From contig NC_089391.1 of assembly GCF_003171515.1 (NCBI RefSeq), forward strand, positions 2,046,001 through 2,110,000: 64,000 nucleotides of DNA, read 5' to 3'. A program made the position numbers and the translations under genes. This document shows, in pieces, positions 23,664 to 35,606 of this stretch (the first letter of the stretch is position 1; every line of letters starts with the position of its first letter). The stretch is from Pyrenophora tritici-repentis (Eukaryota > Ascomycota > Dothideomycetes > Pleosporales > Pleosporaceae). The notes beneath the pieces were generated by a model, which was not told where the DNA came from, did no database searches, and was given only the letters and a program-made list of their open reading frames with translations.

Positions 23664-25403
23664 GGTGGGCGATTATGTGTCCCGCAGGACGGAAACGGAT
23701 GGTAAAAGAAAAAAGGCCCGCGCTTTGCGAAGATACAGAGACGGGAAGCAACGAGCGTAAATGAAAGGAAGGCGTGGTGGTGAGGGGGCCAGTTGCGAGG
23801 CGTGTTGTTAGATGAGAAAGCGTGTTTACGCGTTTTGGTTGCCAAAGCGAGACGCTGCAGGGGGGAGCGCGCTAGATGAGCGCTAGTGCGGGGTTCCAAG
23901 ACCCCCATTGGGAGCGCGAGCACTGAACGATGAGAGGGAAACTCCAAAGTGAAATGTCATGGTGAGGATGAGAAAGATACTAAGAGGCTGTTCTCGGTAG
24001 ACACCAGTATTGTGACACTGGCTGATAAGAGAGACAGTGAGGTCGTGAGGCTACCCAGGTACACGACAGATTGTTGAAGCACACCAAGATGTTTTGACAG
24101 ACTTCCCACTGCAATCTGGCGTCTCATTATGCCATCAAAACTGAGTGATGAAGTCTCAATGTCAGTAGAAAAGCATCTCGAAGATACGTCGGTAAAGTGG
24201 TAGTCTCCTCAAACTTACCTGGGTACACCTGGGCATGCCCTCTCACCCATCTTGCTGAGACTAGAGCAGTCCTCGTCAACACTTAGACTCTCGGAGAGAC
24301 CTATAACTTCACCGAACGACTTCAACGGCCAAGGAAACTGCCGTCTCACAAAATTGAAGTGAGTCGTTGCCAAGTCATGTGACAATCAGGTGACTTGAAG
24401 TTCGTGGTCAAACAGCCCACTCCTGTCTAAGCCACCACAGTGTCTACCTCACCTGCTCCATGGGCAAGATGGTAACATGATTTTGGCCTCCGAAATACTG
24501 GGAAGTTTGTAGGTGGGGCGGGGCACAAGAAGAAACAGCTGAGAGTCAAGTGCCCAACGGATTCCTCTCAGCCAGCCATCCGTCTCCGTGGCGTCTCTAG
24601 GACAGTGACAAAGTTTCATTGATAAAACCACGTGTACAAGCAGACCCCACATCTCCACTACGACAAAAGCACGGGAAGAATGTCAAGAATCGACAAGAGT
24701 TTGCCAATGCGAAATTTTAGTGGGGTCACCGTGTGGTTATACCCCCCCTGGGATCTGTAAACTCGATGTAACCCAGAACCAGCAAAGTCTGGCGGCATGT
24801 ACCGTTCCACGTGGTTCCGAACATTAGTGAACACCTGATGCTATTGTGACCTGATTTGTTAATATACGCGAATACGTGCATCGCTACGTAGGCGACACTT
24901 CGCCGAGACGGCGCCAAGCGATATCCGAGCATCCGAGTAGACGCGGCGAGATCAGTCCCCAGTTATGAACCATATTCTTTACAAAAGGCTTCTTTTTTTG
25001 GCAGCTAGTAGGATACGGAAGTGGGGCAAAAAGCTTACGTTTATTCCAGCTATCGATCGCCGTGCGGCAGCGTTCGGGATCGCCGTTACGGAGTGAAGAG
25101 GGTTCACGGATGATCGGAGATGAATCGAACGGACGAAAACGCTTTTGATGACGTGCTCACATTTGCGGCTGGCAGGCATGTAATTGTGGGTAGATAGTAC
25201 TGAATTTTGAATTCCAACGAAAAGGGTATTTCCAATCAGACAAAGGAGAATGGAAGATATCTACAGGAAGAGATAGTAATCAAACGAAACGTGAGTGGTG
25301 AATGGTGGACCAGTTTAGACCCAACCTGAAAAGTATCCAAAATATCATGACGCCCCGTTGATAGCCAAATATGCAAAGAAAAGATCCGGTGACAAGTATG
25401 CCG
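23664..25403. other. Intergenic region, TOP2 promoter side
   Basis: No supported gene over 1.7 kb. A small inverted pair CAAGTCA (24371-24377) and TGACTTG (24391-24397) flanks CATGTG and CAGGTG E-box-like words and could be a regulatory site; nothing else stands out. Confidence 0.45.
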
Positions 25404-27446
25404 CTATGCTCTATTCTTCCTGAAAAGATCCCGGAGACGAAGCTTGAATCTCAAGATGTGCGAAGCGCGCTTAATCTTCATGCCTTCGGTGCTGTCGTCA
25501 CGGTCCCGTGTCTTGCTAGATTTACTTCTGCTACGCTCGCTACCCATCTTTTTCTCTTGCTTACGCTTCTTCTCATTCAAGACAAACATGCTGGTGGCGC
25601 GCTTCTTAAGACCATGACCTTCGGTTACACCGGAATCCCAGAGGCCTGTCGTAGTGACAGGAGCAAAAGTCGATTTCGTGTTGCGTGACCGGTCTGTATC
25701 CACAACCGATGGAGATGGGAACGGCGAAGACAGTAGCGGTGTAGGCGGGCCCGACTCTTCAGAGGAAGGTGCTATAACGATATTGGATGGTATAACTGCA
25801 AGAGGAAATCTGGTCGACTCGACAGATGGTCGCTCTATGGGTGCGGCCAATGTAAGCTCTTTTATGCGCAGTAATTCTACGCTGGGTTTTATCCGACGCT
25901 CTTCTACTAGTGTCTGGTCTTCAAAGGCAACACCATGCTTCTTCCTCAAACTACCAGTCAAACTGTGGCGCGCAGTGCCTGTTGAGTTAGCACGAGACGG
26001 CCGTGTCTTCGTGGCTGGGACAGCTGGTGTCATGGGTTTGGCAGACGTGGGAGAAGCAGGAATATCCTTGAAGCTCGCGCGACGGGGAAGCTTTTCCATA
26101 CTCGGCCTGAACATACGGGGAAACGAGCGCCGATTTTCGTCAGAGGTAGAAGTCGGTGATGGCGAGCGAGGGCATTCCAGAGCGGACATGGAGACAGTGC
26201 GGACGCTAGGAGAACGGAAGATGGCGTTTGAGCCGAGGACAGGTGTTGACGACTGGCTAGGAGGGTCTGCTGTGAACTCGCGTGTGGCGACCCAAACACC
26301 AGAGATGAGAATAAAGTGTCGAAGAGCATCATCGGTCACGATGGGTAGCTTTGCGGTGAGATTGTCCATAAAGGTATCAACTTCAATATACGAGGATTCC
26401 GTAGTAGGGGACTGAGTGTAGGAAGCAAAGGTTGAAGTGGGCGCTGAGGTCCCTGTGGGCACCGCATAAGTGTCCATTACGTCGATGCGATTTCGGGTCA
26501 TGGTCGCAATGATTGGGTGACGCCTGGAGTTGGTGCTCATGGTGCTAAAGGTAAACTTCCTGTCGTCAGGCGCTTGCGAGGCCGTTGGTGAGGGTGGGCT
26601 TCCTTTTGTGATGCTCGACGTGCGGCGCACATTCGCAGGCTTCAGCACCCATCGTGCCTTGAGCGGCAGGCCATGCTCGTCAGTGCTGTTGAACTCGTAG
26701 CTCCCGTTTGGCATTTGTGTGACTGTCCAGCGACTCATGCCAAGGTCCATGAATATCTCGGTTGTCTCAATGAGGTCCTTTTCACATTTCTTGGAGCTGA
26801 TGATGCCTATGACATCACGTGGGCCGAAGCGGTCGTCGTCGGACTTTTCGTCGCTGTCCTGGCTGTTGTATGCCTCTGCTTTTGCGATCAGCAAATCATG
26901 GGGCCCTAGCTTCTCTTTGGTGTTGAAGGTTCGCGCTAGGCGCCTGGTGGTTCCATGGGGAAGCAGCGAACAGGGAATGACTTCAAAGGCCGGGCGCGGT
27001 CGCTGTGAAGCAATGATCTGGTGGAGCTGCAGGAGGACCTTGGGACGTGTGTGCAGCTTGGAGCGCGTGTGGACGGGGCGAGCTAGGTTGTAGCATGTTC
27101 GGGACCGTGGCGTGCGCTTCCTAGGCTTCTCTGACTCGGCATCGCTAGCCCATGAGAGGCTTCGCTGGGGAGCGAGGGCGGTGATGGCTTCATGCTGGGC
27201 AGTCTTGATGGAATCTTTCCCAGGCGTGCTTGCATCAAGGTCATTGGTTTTGGTAGGGTTGCTGAGTGTGGAAGTTACTGTCGCCGGCGACTGGGAAGGG
27301 CACTGGGCCCTTAGGACAGAGCCAAGGATAGACATTGGCATCTGGAAGAAGGAAGCATTGCTGGTGGGCGAGACTGTACGTGGTGGTGAAGGTTGAAGGC
27401 CGTGTTTGGAGGCTGCATCGGCTGCTATCATGTCCAGCAGAAGCAT
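25404..27446 (-). CDS. Hypothetical basic, largely disordered protein (680 aa)
   Basis: Single open frame from ATG at 27446, 680 aa. I do not recognise the family. What can be seen: a short hydrophobic start (MLLLDMIAADAA), then a basic SRTCYNLARPVHTRSKLHTRPK segment; a more ordered-looking block around residues 160-270 (EVIPCSLLPHGTTRRLARTF; WTVTQMPNGSYEFNSTDEHG; LKARWVLKP), which resembles a beta-rich conserved core; a folded-looking stretch with FILISGVWVATREF; long Ser/Thr/Pro-rich linkers; and a strongly basic C-terminus (KKRKQEKK, RSRSKSSKTRDRD, RLRDLFRKNRA), which may direct nuclear entry or nucleic-acid contact. Codon use and length support a real gene. No function is proposed. Confidence 0.8.
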   Translation of the reverse strand: MLLLDMIAADAASKHGLQPSPPRTVSPTSNASFFQMPMSILGSVLRAQCPSQSPATVTSTLSNPTKTNDLDASTPGKDSIKTAQHEAITALAPQRSLSWASDAESEKPRKRTPRSRTCYNLARPVHTRSKLHTRPKVLLQLHQIIASQRPRPAFEVIPCSLLPHGTTRRLARTFNTKEKLGPHDLLIAKAEAYNSQDSDEKSDDDRFGPRDVIGIISSKKCEKDLIETTEIFMDLGMSRWTVTQMPNGSYEFNSTDEHGLPLKARWVLKPANVRRTSSITKGSPPSPTASQAPDDRKFTFSTMSTNSRRHPIIATMTRNRIDVMDTYAVPTGTSAPTSTFASYTQSPTTESSYIEVDTFMDNLTAKLPIVTDDALRHFILISGVWVATREFTADPPSQSSTPVLGSNAIFRSPSVRTVSMSALECPRSPSPTSTSDENRRSFPRMFRPSMEKLPRRASFKDIPASPTSAKPMTPAVPATKTRPSRANSTGTARHSLTGSLRKKHGVAFEDQTLVEERRIKPSVELLRIKELTLAAPIERPSVESTRFPLAVIPSNIVIAPSSEESGPPTPLLSSPFPSPSVVDTDRSRNTKSTFAPVTTTGLWDSGVTEGHGLKKRATSMFVLNEKKRKQEKKMGSERSRSKSSKTRDRDDSTEGMKIKRASHILRFKLRLRDLFRKNRA

Positions 27447-28975
27447 TTCCCCAGCTACCGTCTACGGCAGAGCATGCTGAGTCGGCCGTCAGCACGGAAC
27501 AAAGAGCTGGAAAGGGAACTGAAAGTGGAAATGGGCGTGCAGCCGCGCATGGGACGCCCATTGTTCTTATGAAGGGCCGGGACCTAAGGGCTGTGCGCTG
27601 AGGTCTGGAGGGAGGCGGTGCCCCTCTTGTCAAGCGCAATACCAAGGTAGACAATCCACCGTGTCGCGGGAATGGGGCTGAACTTACAAGCCACAGCTAG
27701 CGAGTAGCCGACCTTATGCACGACAACCAATTGCGTCCTGCAATCCAAGGCGTGTCAAGTATGTAAGGACGGTTGCTGTCTCACGCAAGGCTTTCTTTAG
27801 AAGATGACGGCGATAACGAGACGAGCTGATGGGCGGAATAATACAGATCAGGAACAGAAGCTTCCATCTGACGGGGACCCCGTAAGGTCATTCATCTGGA
27901 ATCCGCCGGCGGCGGCCAAGGGGGTTGACTCTCTATCCGCATCGTCGACGCACAAGGCAGCTAGACCTCGACGCCGGTAATAGCAACAGTCTCCGTCCCG
28001 CCAGTTTGCAACACACACGATGAGCCGCATGCGGCAAAGGCCAACGCAAAGGGGCCTTCAAGATTGGCCCACGGTAGCATCTTCCCTGCACCATGTGCAA
28101 AATGTCGCGAATGACCCCTCGCCCACCTGCTCGGAAATCGCGAACTCGGCTTCGGCGGAACGCGCTGGGGCCGCTTACGCTTACTATAGGTGAAGCTACC
28201 AAGAATACTGCTGACCGTCACATCACCCCTTTCAGTCCCTTGCCAACGGCAGGAGCAAGACACATGTACGTCGCATGTCCGTCGCGATCCGAACCGCTCT
28301 CGAGGATTGGTCATGTAGCACCGACTACATACGTACGTACGTGACCCTGCCGTTCACTGTCACAAACATGGGGACGAAGCCTGAGCAGCCTCGTACCCAT
28401 ACAAGATGCATACGAGCCTGATTGGTTAGCCTCGCGACGTTTCAGTGCCGGAACTCCGCCACCAAGGATACCACGAAACGCCAACAGTATTACTCGTTGC
28501 TTCGAAGCATGCTCAGAACTGGAAAGCAAAAGCCCAGAAAGCTTGTACATGGTTGTCGGGCCCCGAGAACACCTTGTCCACATGTCTGCAACAACAAACC
28601 ACCGTGGCAACACGAGCGAGGCAATTCGAAATCACCGCCTCTACACCGACACGGGCTTGCATTCACGCCGAGCGATGCATTTTGCTGCACGTGGTGATGC
28701 ACGTTGCGATCTTCCTGCAAGCCCACTCGCTTCTGATCGACTCGGTTCCCTCATGCTCCGATTCCCGCACCCACCGCCAATTTCGCTCCGGGACCGAGGC
28801 CTCCAGCTAGAAAACACTCGTCACCGTCCGCCAGACGGATGAACCGACCATCCGATACATTATATGTCGCCAAAACAAGCATGCGTCACGTTTAGGAAAA
28901 AAAATACGCATCACAGTAGCCCGAGAATAATACCGATCACCACTTCACCACACCCTGCTGCAGCGAGCGCCTTCA
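27447..28975. other. Divergent intergenic region
   Basis: 1.5 kb between the unknown basic protein gene (-) and the SET gene (+), so it should hold both promoters. It includes a short (TACG)n-like stretch around 28328-28342. Open frames on both strands are short and without motifs. Confidence 0.45.
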
Positions 28976-31142
28976 ATGGACCAACCCCAGGGCGAGCATT
29001 CCAATGCTCACGCACTGGCCGAGAGCCTGGTTGCCTGGTTTACGTCAAATGGGGGTCAGCTCAGTCCAGACGTCGAGATCGTCTACAGCGACGCGCGTGG
29101 CTTCCACATGCGCGCACTGCGGCCATTGAGCTCGCCTGTGGTGACCAAGTGTCCGCTTAAGCTCACACTCTCATGTCTCAACCTAGACCCGGGTGAACAG
29201 GGCGTATTGCACATTGAGAGTCCCCTGCGACAATGTCGAGGACGAATTCCGGATCACATACTAACATATCTCCTCTTAATTGAGCAACGTGACAAGGGTC
29301 AAGCATCGCCATGGCATGCTTATATTGCATGTTTACCAAATTCACGGGACATGACGACGCCCTTATGGTTCGATGAGGGCGATATGGCCTTTCTTGCAGG
29401 CACAAGCTTAGTGCCTGCTGCCAAGGAGAGGAAAGCTGAGCTACAGCAGCAGTGGGAGGGCGCCATAGCAGTCATGGAAGAGCTGAGTATTCCTCTCGCC
29501 AAGGGCATTGACACGTAAGTTTGCCAGAAAGCGGTGTCTGTTGGCGTCCCATATCGCTCCATGTTAGGCCTACCGCATGCTCGGTAAGGGAGACTATATC
29601 AGCACTAATTCTTTTGTCCGAGACGTGGCAGCTGAAGAGGCGTTGCTTTTACTTTGAGGCCCCCAGCATCTCTTTTCCCCAATACTGGCGCCTAGCAGGC
29701 TTACCGCTCATCCGCAAAAGCTATCCAGGCGCAGCCTGCTAACGATTATCAGTGAATCGTTACTATGGGCAGCCACCATCTTCACTTCTCGCGCATTCAT
29801 CTCCACCCATATCTTGCCCGAGAGGGAAACAGTGCCCATTCTCTTCCCAGTGGTCGATATTTTGAACCATTCCGTGTCCGCCAAAGTAGAATGGGACTTT
29901 CAGCCTGGTCAATCTTTCGCTTTGAAGTGCCTTGACGGAGACTCATTCCAGCCCGAACAAGAGCTTTTCAACAACTACGCACCCAAGCAGAATGATGAGC
30001 TACTTCTTGGATATGGCTTCTGCCTTGAGAACAACCCCATCGAGCAGTTTGCTTTGAAGCTGGCATTCCAGCCGCAGCTGCAGCAATATGCGCAACAGCT
30101 GGGTCTACTGAGTCCTGAAAATGTGCCTTTCGGAATGTCCAAAGACTTCTTAGCAACAGATGCAAACAAAGAGCAGCACTTTCTGCGCGTCAAGGACCAT
30201 CCTTTTGGACGTTATGATAATCATGTCTCTTTCTTCCGCGGTGTACCTCCATACATTGTACATTTCTTCTTCATCCAGACAGTTATTACTCTTGAAGTAG
30301 ACATCAGTAGTATCGATGTTGCGAAACCGGGATCTAGAATTGCTCTGCAAGTTCTGGTACTGTTACATCAGGCCCTGACGCAGAGGTGTAGCACCCTTCC
30401 CCTCCACTTCAACCAGAAGCCCCAAAACGACAAGCAAAGGTTTGCCAAAACCTATCGCGATACCCAGGCCAGAATTATTCACTCGGTACGAGAAGAGCTG
30501 CAGACCGCAATCACAAGGCTGCGCGCGCCAAGCAACCAATCCTCGCGGGTGTTGCATTCTATACCGGACATCCTCGTGACCTTCCGCTCCGATCTACCCA
30601 AGCCAGCAAAGAGATTCGAGGAAGCGCTTGTGCAGCATGGTCTGCAAGACCCGGAAGCCGAGAGTATGGTGTGGACATTACTACTCACAGTCCTGCTAGC
30701 CAAAATGCTAACAACGCAAAACACCGACGCCGCTCTAATATTCTCCCTTTTGCGCGACCTATGCGTAAGACATGCACTTCCCGCTCTCGAAGACGGGATC
30801 GAAGACGCCGACACATACACCTTCATCGACGAGCATCTGGGTGATTTCCTGCACCTTCCTTCTGCCGATCCGGACGCGTCACCAAGCGACGTTCTCGATG
30901 AGCTCGGTCTTACCTTTGTCAACCAACCCGCTGAAAGTACAGCTGCTCCTGTCTTCATCAATGGTCGTACGGAGAACCTTGGCCCAAGGATTATCATGTG
31001 GGCGATGAAGGTGGTCGAGCAGGATGTCGTGCCGGTGGTTGAAGACGGACAGATTAGGAAATATTTGTACGCTAGGTCGCAGGCGGAGGAAGGCGGGGCT
31101 CAGAGTGTTGAAGGGTGGATGTACGAGCATGTGGCGGTGTAA
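28976..31142 (+). CDS. SET-domain protein lysine methyltransferase (SETD3/LSMT-like)
   Basis: About 642 aa from two exons, 28976..29514 and 29753..31142, with donor GTAAGT, branch GCTAAC, acceptor ATCAG and frame preserved. The split-SET layout of the SETD3/Rubisco-LSMT group is clear: an N-terminal part with WFTSNGGQLSPDVEIVYSDARG and IPDHILTYLLLI, then the catalytic core with VVDILNHS (NHS at 218-220) and the hallmark NNYAPKQNDELLLGYGF (253-269) supplying the SAM-binding Asn and catalytic Tyr. The C-terminal helical substrate-binding region covers most of the rest. Yeast relatives methylate ribosomal proteins, translation factors or other cytosolic or nuclear proteins; this protein's substrate is unknown. 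The intron is 238 nt, several times the local norm, so a small alternative exon cannot be excluded. Confidence 0.9.
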
Positions 31143-33184
31143 GTAGGAAAGCTGGATATGAGTGCTGCTGTATGCTGGCCTTTATGTGCAGACAAGTTAG
31201 GCTGCATGTAGCTATGCACTATCGCGTTCACGAAATTCTCTCCGAAAAGCTCCTGAATACTTTCCTGTATCTCTCATTATCTTAGTTATGTGTGCATGTG
31301 CGTGATGCCTATGATCATGTGACTACATAGAGTATCGTTCGACCTTGTAATATAGTAACACTTTCTTTCCTGCAGATATCTTTTCCATCTTACCTTGTCT
31401 TTTCCAGCCTGGAAGCTTTCTCTTTACACTCTCCTTTACATGATACCAAGATTCTTGTGCTTCTATGCTCGGCTGTTTCTACTTTACAACTTTGAGTAGA
31501 ACGCATCTCGATTGATAACGGCTTGATCTTAGGTCGCTTGTCGCAATCTTACTTACAACTCTGTAACGCTTCAGTAATGTGATTTTGGAAGTGCTTTTTG
31601 GGATATATTTGCTATCTTGGAACCACACAATTCAGTGTCCCTGCAGTCATTGGTGTATGTTGCAGTCAGTAATTAAGGGGAGCAGATAAATCGATTCGGC
31701 CCACTGCTCATAACCGCTGCGCTCAATGTGCTGCGCATCTTGGTTTTCTATCAATGCTTTCTCGTGTTTGCTATTCAATATCGGATATTTGCAGCCGGTC
31801 TGCCATGACCGTCTTGCTGCACCTACAGCTTAGGGAAGGGTCACGTTCCACTAATATACCAGCCATGTACGTATAAATCAAGCAAGCGCCAATTGAATTT
31901 TGGGGAACAGATGCAGACTATACTGCCGTGCATCGCAGCATTTTGTTGCTCGTCTCTTCAACTCAGACCACGTTCGGATCAAGGACTAGCTACGCAATAA
32001 ATGAGACTTATTATACCTTCCGAGCAGACACTGAACATGTCTACTCTTGTTTTCATTGAAATTGTGCCGAGAAAGGCTGCCTTGTCCGCACTCGAACCCC
32101 GCTCTCTGCAACAGGCCTTCTCCTCACATGTTGGTCATGAAGTCGACGCAGTCTGGTCAAGAGAACTATGCAGTTTGGCGATGCCGAGTGTGCCAATTGA
32201 CAGCGGACATATCTCGCAGCAAACCAGGGGCGGTGGCGAGATCGATACCCCTAATTAGTACACGGGAACGGGACCGATGCGACTAATCAACAGATGAAAG
32301 ATTACAAAAAAACTTGGGAACCAAGCTGTCAACAACGAAGGATTAGTATTACAAACCAAATAGCACTGGCTGTGGCGACATAACCAAGTTTTTGCCAAAG
32401 GGCCGAACAGCGTCGGTCTTGTAGCGTCTCATCGGCCTTGGATGACTACGTCATAGCCACGCTTCACAAGAGCCACAACCACACTCAAGCCAAGAACTAC
32501 GATCTATGCTCCACACAACGGCTATCTGCCAGTGCTAGCCCTACTGGTGGAGAGCGTTCCAGGCTGTTGGTCGCTTGGTCGCTTGCTCGTTCCGAACAAG
32601 TGAGCTCATAACACTGGGAATCTAGATGGCTGGCCGAATCCAACCGAGATTTCCTCATCGTTAACCGCAATGCAGTATGTAGCTGCACCTGCGTTACTAC
32701 GCATCCAGCAGCACGCAGAAAGGCTTACAAAGACATCTACCTACTAATCGACTGACTGATTACAGACACAAGATGCGAATACTCATATGACTACAAGATG
32801 GCGTCCCGAGGTTGTTCGTTGTTTGATTATTCTTTCGCAAACCCGCCCCACTAAACGACGGCTTTCTAGTGGCGGTCCACGCACCGAATGTGTAAGGATA
32901 CGTGATATACTAGATGCTAGATCCGGAGACCCTGTACATTATCAACATGCAACGTCATGGGCGAGAAAGTTTTCGAACACTGTGGATGTCGTTCAGGGTG
33001 GATGTATGAGTGATCTGAGCTGAGCTGTGGTCATATATAATAGAGCAAGTCGCAGCACTGTCTTTTCTTTCTATCATCAAAACCAAAATTTCACAGTTCT
33101 TTCCAATTGCAATTCCCCAGATAGTCCTTTGACTGCTACCACTACAACAACACATATTCACCTCACTACTACATAACCACCAAG
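31143..33184. other. Intergenic region upstream of the alcohol dehydrogenase
   Basis: About 2 kb with no supported gene. 31150-31700 is T-rich, 3'-flank-like sequence. The last 150 bases contain a TATA box and a CA-rich leader for the dehydrogenase. Confidence 0.5.
33034..33040 (+). promoter_or_regulatory. TATA box of the alcohol dehydrogenase gene
   Basis: TATATAA, about 150 bases before the start codon, followed by a CT-rich then CA-rich leader and ending in ACCACCAAG just before ATG. A consensus TATA suggests an inducible, highly expressed promoter. Confidence 0.6.
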
Positions 33185-34180
33185 ATGCCTTCTTTCACCG
33201 TCTACAAGGGCTCCAAGGACAGCAAGATCGTCAAGGCGCAAACTACCAAGCCGGATCTCCAGAACGACCAAGTTCTCATCAAGGTCACCGCCTCCGGTCT
33301 CTGCGGCACAGATGAGCACTACAAGGGAGCTGACATGGCGCTCGGCCACGAGGGCGTCGGCATCGTCGAGGACATTGGTCCCAACGTGCAAGAACTGAAA
33401 AAGGGGGACAGAGTAGGCTGGGGTTACGAGCACAACAGCTGTGGACGTTGCGACAAGTGCCTCACAGGCCGCGAAACCTACTGCGAGGCTCGCGAGATGT
33501 ACGGCGAGGCCAACCTGGACCAAGGCAGCTTCGCCTCACACGCCGTCTGGCGCGAGGCCTTCCTCTTCAAAGTGCCTGAAGAGCTATCCGATGCCGAAGC
33601 CGCGCCTCTCATGTGCGGTGGTGCCACCGTCTTCAACGCCCTCCACAGCTACAACGTCAAGCCCACGGACCGCGTCGGTGTAATGGGTGTTGGTGGTCTG
33701 GGCCATCTCGCCATTCAGTACGCGGCCAAGATGGGCTGCGACGTCGTCGTCTTCTCCGGGTCCGACAGCAAGAAAGAGGAGGCCATGTCTCTAGGCGCAA
33801 AGGAGTTCGTCGCCATGAAGGGCAAGTCTGAAATTAGCGTTTCTCGAAAGGTCGACGCCCTCCTCGTTACTACCTCTGTTATGCCAGACTGGAAGATGAT
33901 GCTGCCCGTTCTCAACGCAAACGCTACCATTTTCCCCATGACCGTCAGCTTCAACGACTTCTCCTTCCCCCACATGGCTTTGCTCTCCCAGGGCATTACT
34001 GTTCAGGGTAGTGTTGTCGCAGCACGAGCCGTTCACAGGAGCATGTTGGCTTTCTCGGCTCTGCACGGTATCAAGCCCATCCTCATGGAGTTCCCATTGA
34101 ATGAGAAGGGTATTGAGGAGGCGATGAACACACTGAAGGATGGAAAGATGAGGTACCGTGGTGTGCTTAAGCCCGAGTAG
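33185..34180 (+). CDS. Zinc-type alcohol dehydrogenase (medium-chain dehydrogenase/reductase)
   Basis: Intronless, 331 aa. Zn- and NAD(P)-dependent oxidoreductase interconverting alcohols and aldehydes, probably cytosolic. The catalytic zinc ligands are C40 (GLCGTDEHYKG) and H54/E55 (GHEGVG), with a further Cys at 144 in PLMCGG. The structural zinc set is C86, C89, C92 and C100 (SCGRCDKC...YC). The Rossmann glycine motif GVGGLGHLAIQYA starts near 168. After it, S194 and the KK pair are compatible with NADPH use, as in the cinnamyl-alcohol/ADH6-type branch; cofactor choice is inference. Length is slightly short of the usual 350, but both domains are complete. Its codon use looks strongly biased to C-ending codons, consistent with high expression. 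Confidence 0.92.
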   Translation: MPSFTVYKGSKDSKIVKAQTTKPDLQNDQVLIKVTASGLCGTDEHYKGADMALGHEGVGIVEDIGPNVQELKKGDRVGWGYEHNSCGRCDKCLTGRETYCEAREMYGEANLDQGSFASHAVWREAFLFKVPEELSDAEAAPLMCGGATVFNALHSYNVKPTDRVGVMGVGGLGHLAIQYAAKMGCDVVVFSGSDSKKEEAMSLGAKEFVAMKGKSEISVSRKVDALLVTTSVMPDWKMMLPVLNANATIFPMTVSFNDFSFPHMALLSQGITVQGSVVAARAVHRSMLAFSALHGIKPILMEFPLNEKGIEEAMNTLKDGKMRYRGVLKPE

Positions 34181-34568
34181 ATGGGGCTAAGCTGTAATGA
34201 AATGGGAGGATGTAATAAAGAAGTACTAGTGTAACGAATTTCATTTGTTAGAGATGAACATCGGAGTGGCGTTTGGAAGTCGGGAGGTAGGAGCGGTTCG
34301 TTAGAAATGAAGAGCGAATTCAATGTATCAATATACTCAGATGAAGAAGACAGATATCTCGATTTATCCGTGCAATTGGAACTTTTGATGCAAAGCTGAA
34401 TCTCTACTATATAAGGAGTGTGCTCAGAGAGCAATTTCGCAAAAACCGAATCGTGTCCGAGTATCCAGGGTCATACCACCCTTGACTTGGACAAAATAGC
34501 ACTTGTACTGTTCCGGTTGTCTCACCGCATCCCGTTTCCACTTGTCCGCAAGAGGCCGATGTAATCCG
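34181..34568. other. Intergenic region between convergent genes
   Basis: 3' flanks of the dehydrogenase (+) and the next minus-strand gene. No other feature seen. Confidence 0.5.
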
Positions 34569-35606
34569 CTACTCTTTCTCAGCAAACACCCGCATCAACA
34601 CGGGTAGAATATTGCGCGGCCTCATCCTCAGCACCGCTGCAATCGCCTGCCTCAAATCCGTCACTGTCGCGACATCTTCCTCAAGCTCGGCGCCTGGGTT
34701 ATGCGACTGTCCCTGACTCTTATCCGCCTTGACCTTGGGTGTAAACGGAACTTTCAAGGCGTCGAGTATCTCATTCCCACCCGCTGTCTCCATGACATGT
34801 CCGTCGGGACCACTGCCCTGCGCATCGGCGCCACGTGCATCGCCATCCCTCCTGCCGGGAACAACACACCCAACAAAGCCGGCAACCCTCTTCTCAAACT
34901 CGTTCTCACCCAGCTTCGACAGCACGTACTCCAACTCGAGCTCCCATTCCTTGTTCAGGAACTTCATCCGGCTCTTCAGAATCTTCTTCTGCGAGCCGCC
35001 AAAGGCAGTGAAGATATCCCAATTGCTGTTCTTCCACTTTGCGACGAACGCCTCGCGCGCTGTGAAGCTTGTCGAGGGCGCATTATGGTATTCGAGTACA
35101 GCAGCGAGGTAGCTGATGATGAAACGGTAAGCGGACGGTGAGAGTATGGCGCCTGATTTTGACGTTGTGCTGCTGGTTCTACCATCAATTTCATCTTGGG
35201 CGAGTAAGGCGATGAAGATGGCGAGGTTCCAGCGCGTGGTGTCATGGTAGCGGACCCATTGTCTACGCTCGTCTATCCGGTAGTACCAGATCGCCCGCGT
35301 TACGTCAATGTGCTGCTTCTCGCTGTCTTTGATTGGTTGTCCATAGTACGTGTCCATGGCAGCACGGTGGCGCAGAAAGAAGGCGAGCTGGATGTCGAGG
35401 GGTGTGTGGGGGAGGTGAAGCGCGCGCGGGGACTGCGTTAGGATTGATGACAGAGTGATTGCGGGGAGGTGATATGGCGGTACAGCTGCGAGCTTGGCTG
35501 TGAGGAGGGCTTGGAGATGGGCTTCAGAGGCAGCATCGCTGTTACCAGGGTGGTCATGCTGGTGTAGGTTTAGGTCTGGGGTGACAGTGCTTGTATTGCA
35601 TGCCAT
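34569..35606 (-). CDS. Hypothetical protein, 345 aa
   Basis: Single open frame with a good start context (CACAATGGC). Family not recognised. The N-terminal 35 residues are low complexity. A helical core follows, with many aromatic and charged residues (DIQLAFFLRHRAAMDTYYG; VTRAIWYYRIDERRQWVRYHD; RWNLAIFIALLAQDEIDG), then AYRFIISYLAAVLEYHNAP, FVAKWKNSNWDIFTAFGG and KSRMKFLNKEWELELEYVL. A Gly/Asp-rich linker precedes a short C-terminal helix. There are no clear signal peptide, membrane anchor or catalytic motifs. Length, start context and absence of internal stops support a real gene; no function is inferred. Confidence 0.75.
   Translation of the reverse strand: MACNTSTVTPDLNLHQHDHPGNSDAASEAHLQALLTAKLAAVPPYHLPAITLSSILTQSPRALHLPHTPLDIQLAFFLRHRAAMDTYYGQPIKDSEKQHIDVTRAIWYYRIDERRQWVRYHDTTRWNLAIFIALLAQDEIDGRTSSTTSKSGAILSPSAYRFIISYLAAVLEYHNAPSTSFTAREAFVAKWKNSNWDIFTAFGGSQKKILKSRMKFLNKEWELELEYVLSKLGENEFEKRVAGFVGCVVPGRRDGDARGADAQGSGPDGHVMETAGGNEILDALKVPFTPKVKADKSQGQSHNPGAELEEDVATVTDLRQAIAAVLRMRPRNILPVLMRVFAEKE

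Noticed and set aside
25654..26415. 253-codon plus-strand frame opposite the unknown 680-aa protein
   Set aside because: Antisense to a longer frame with better codon structure; no domain.
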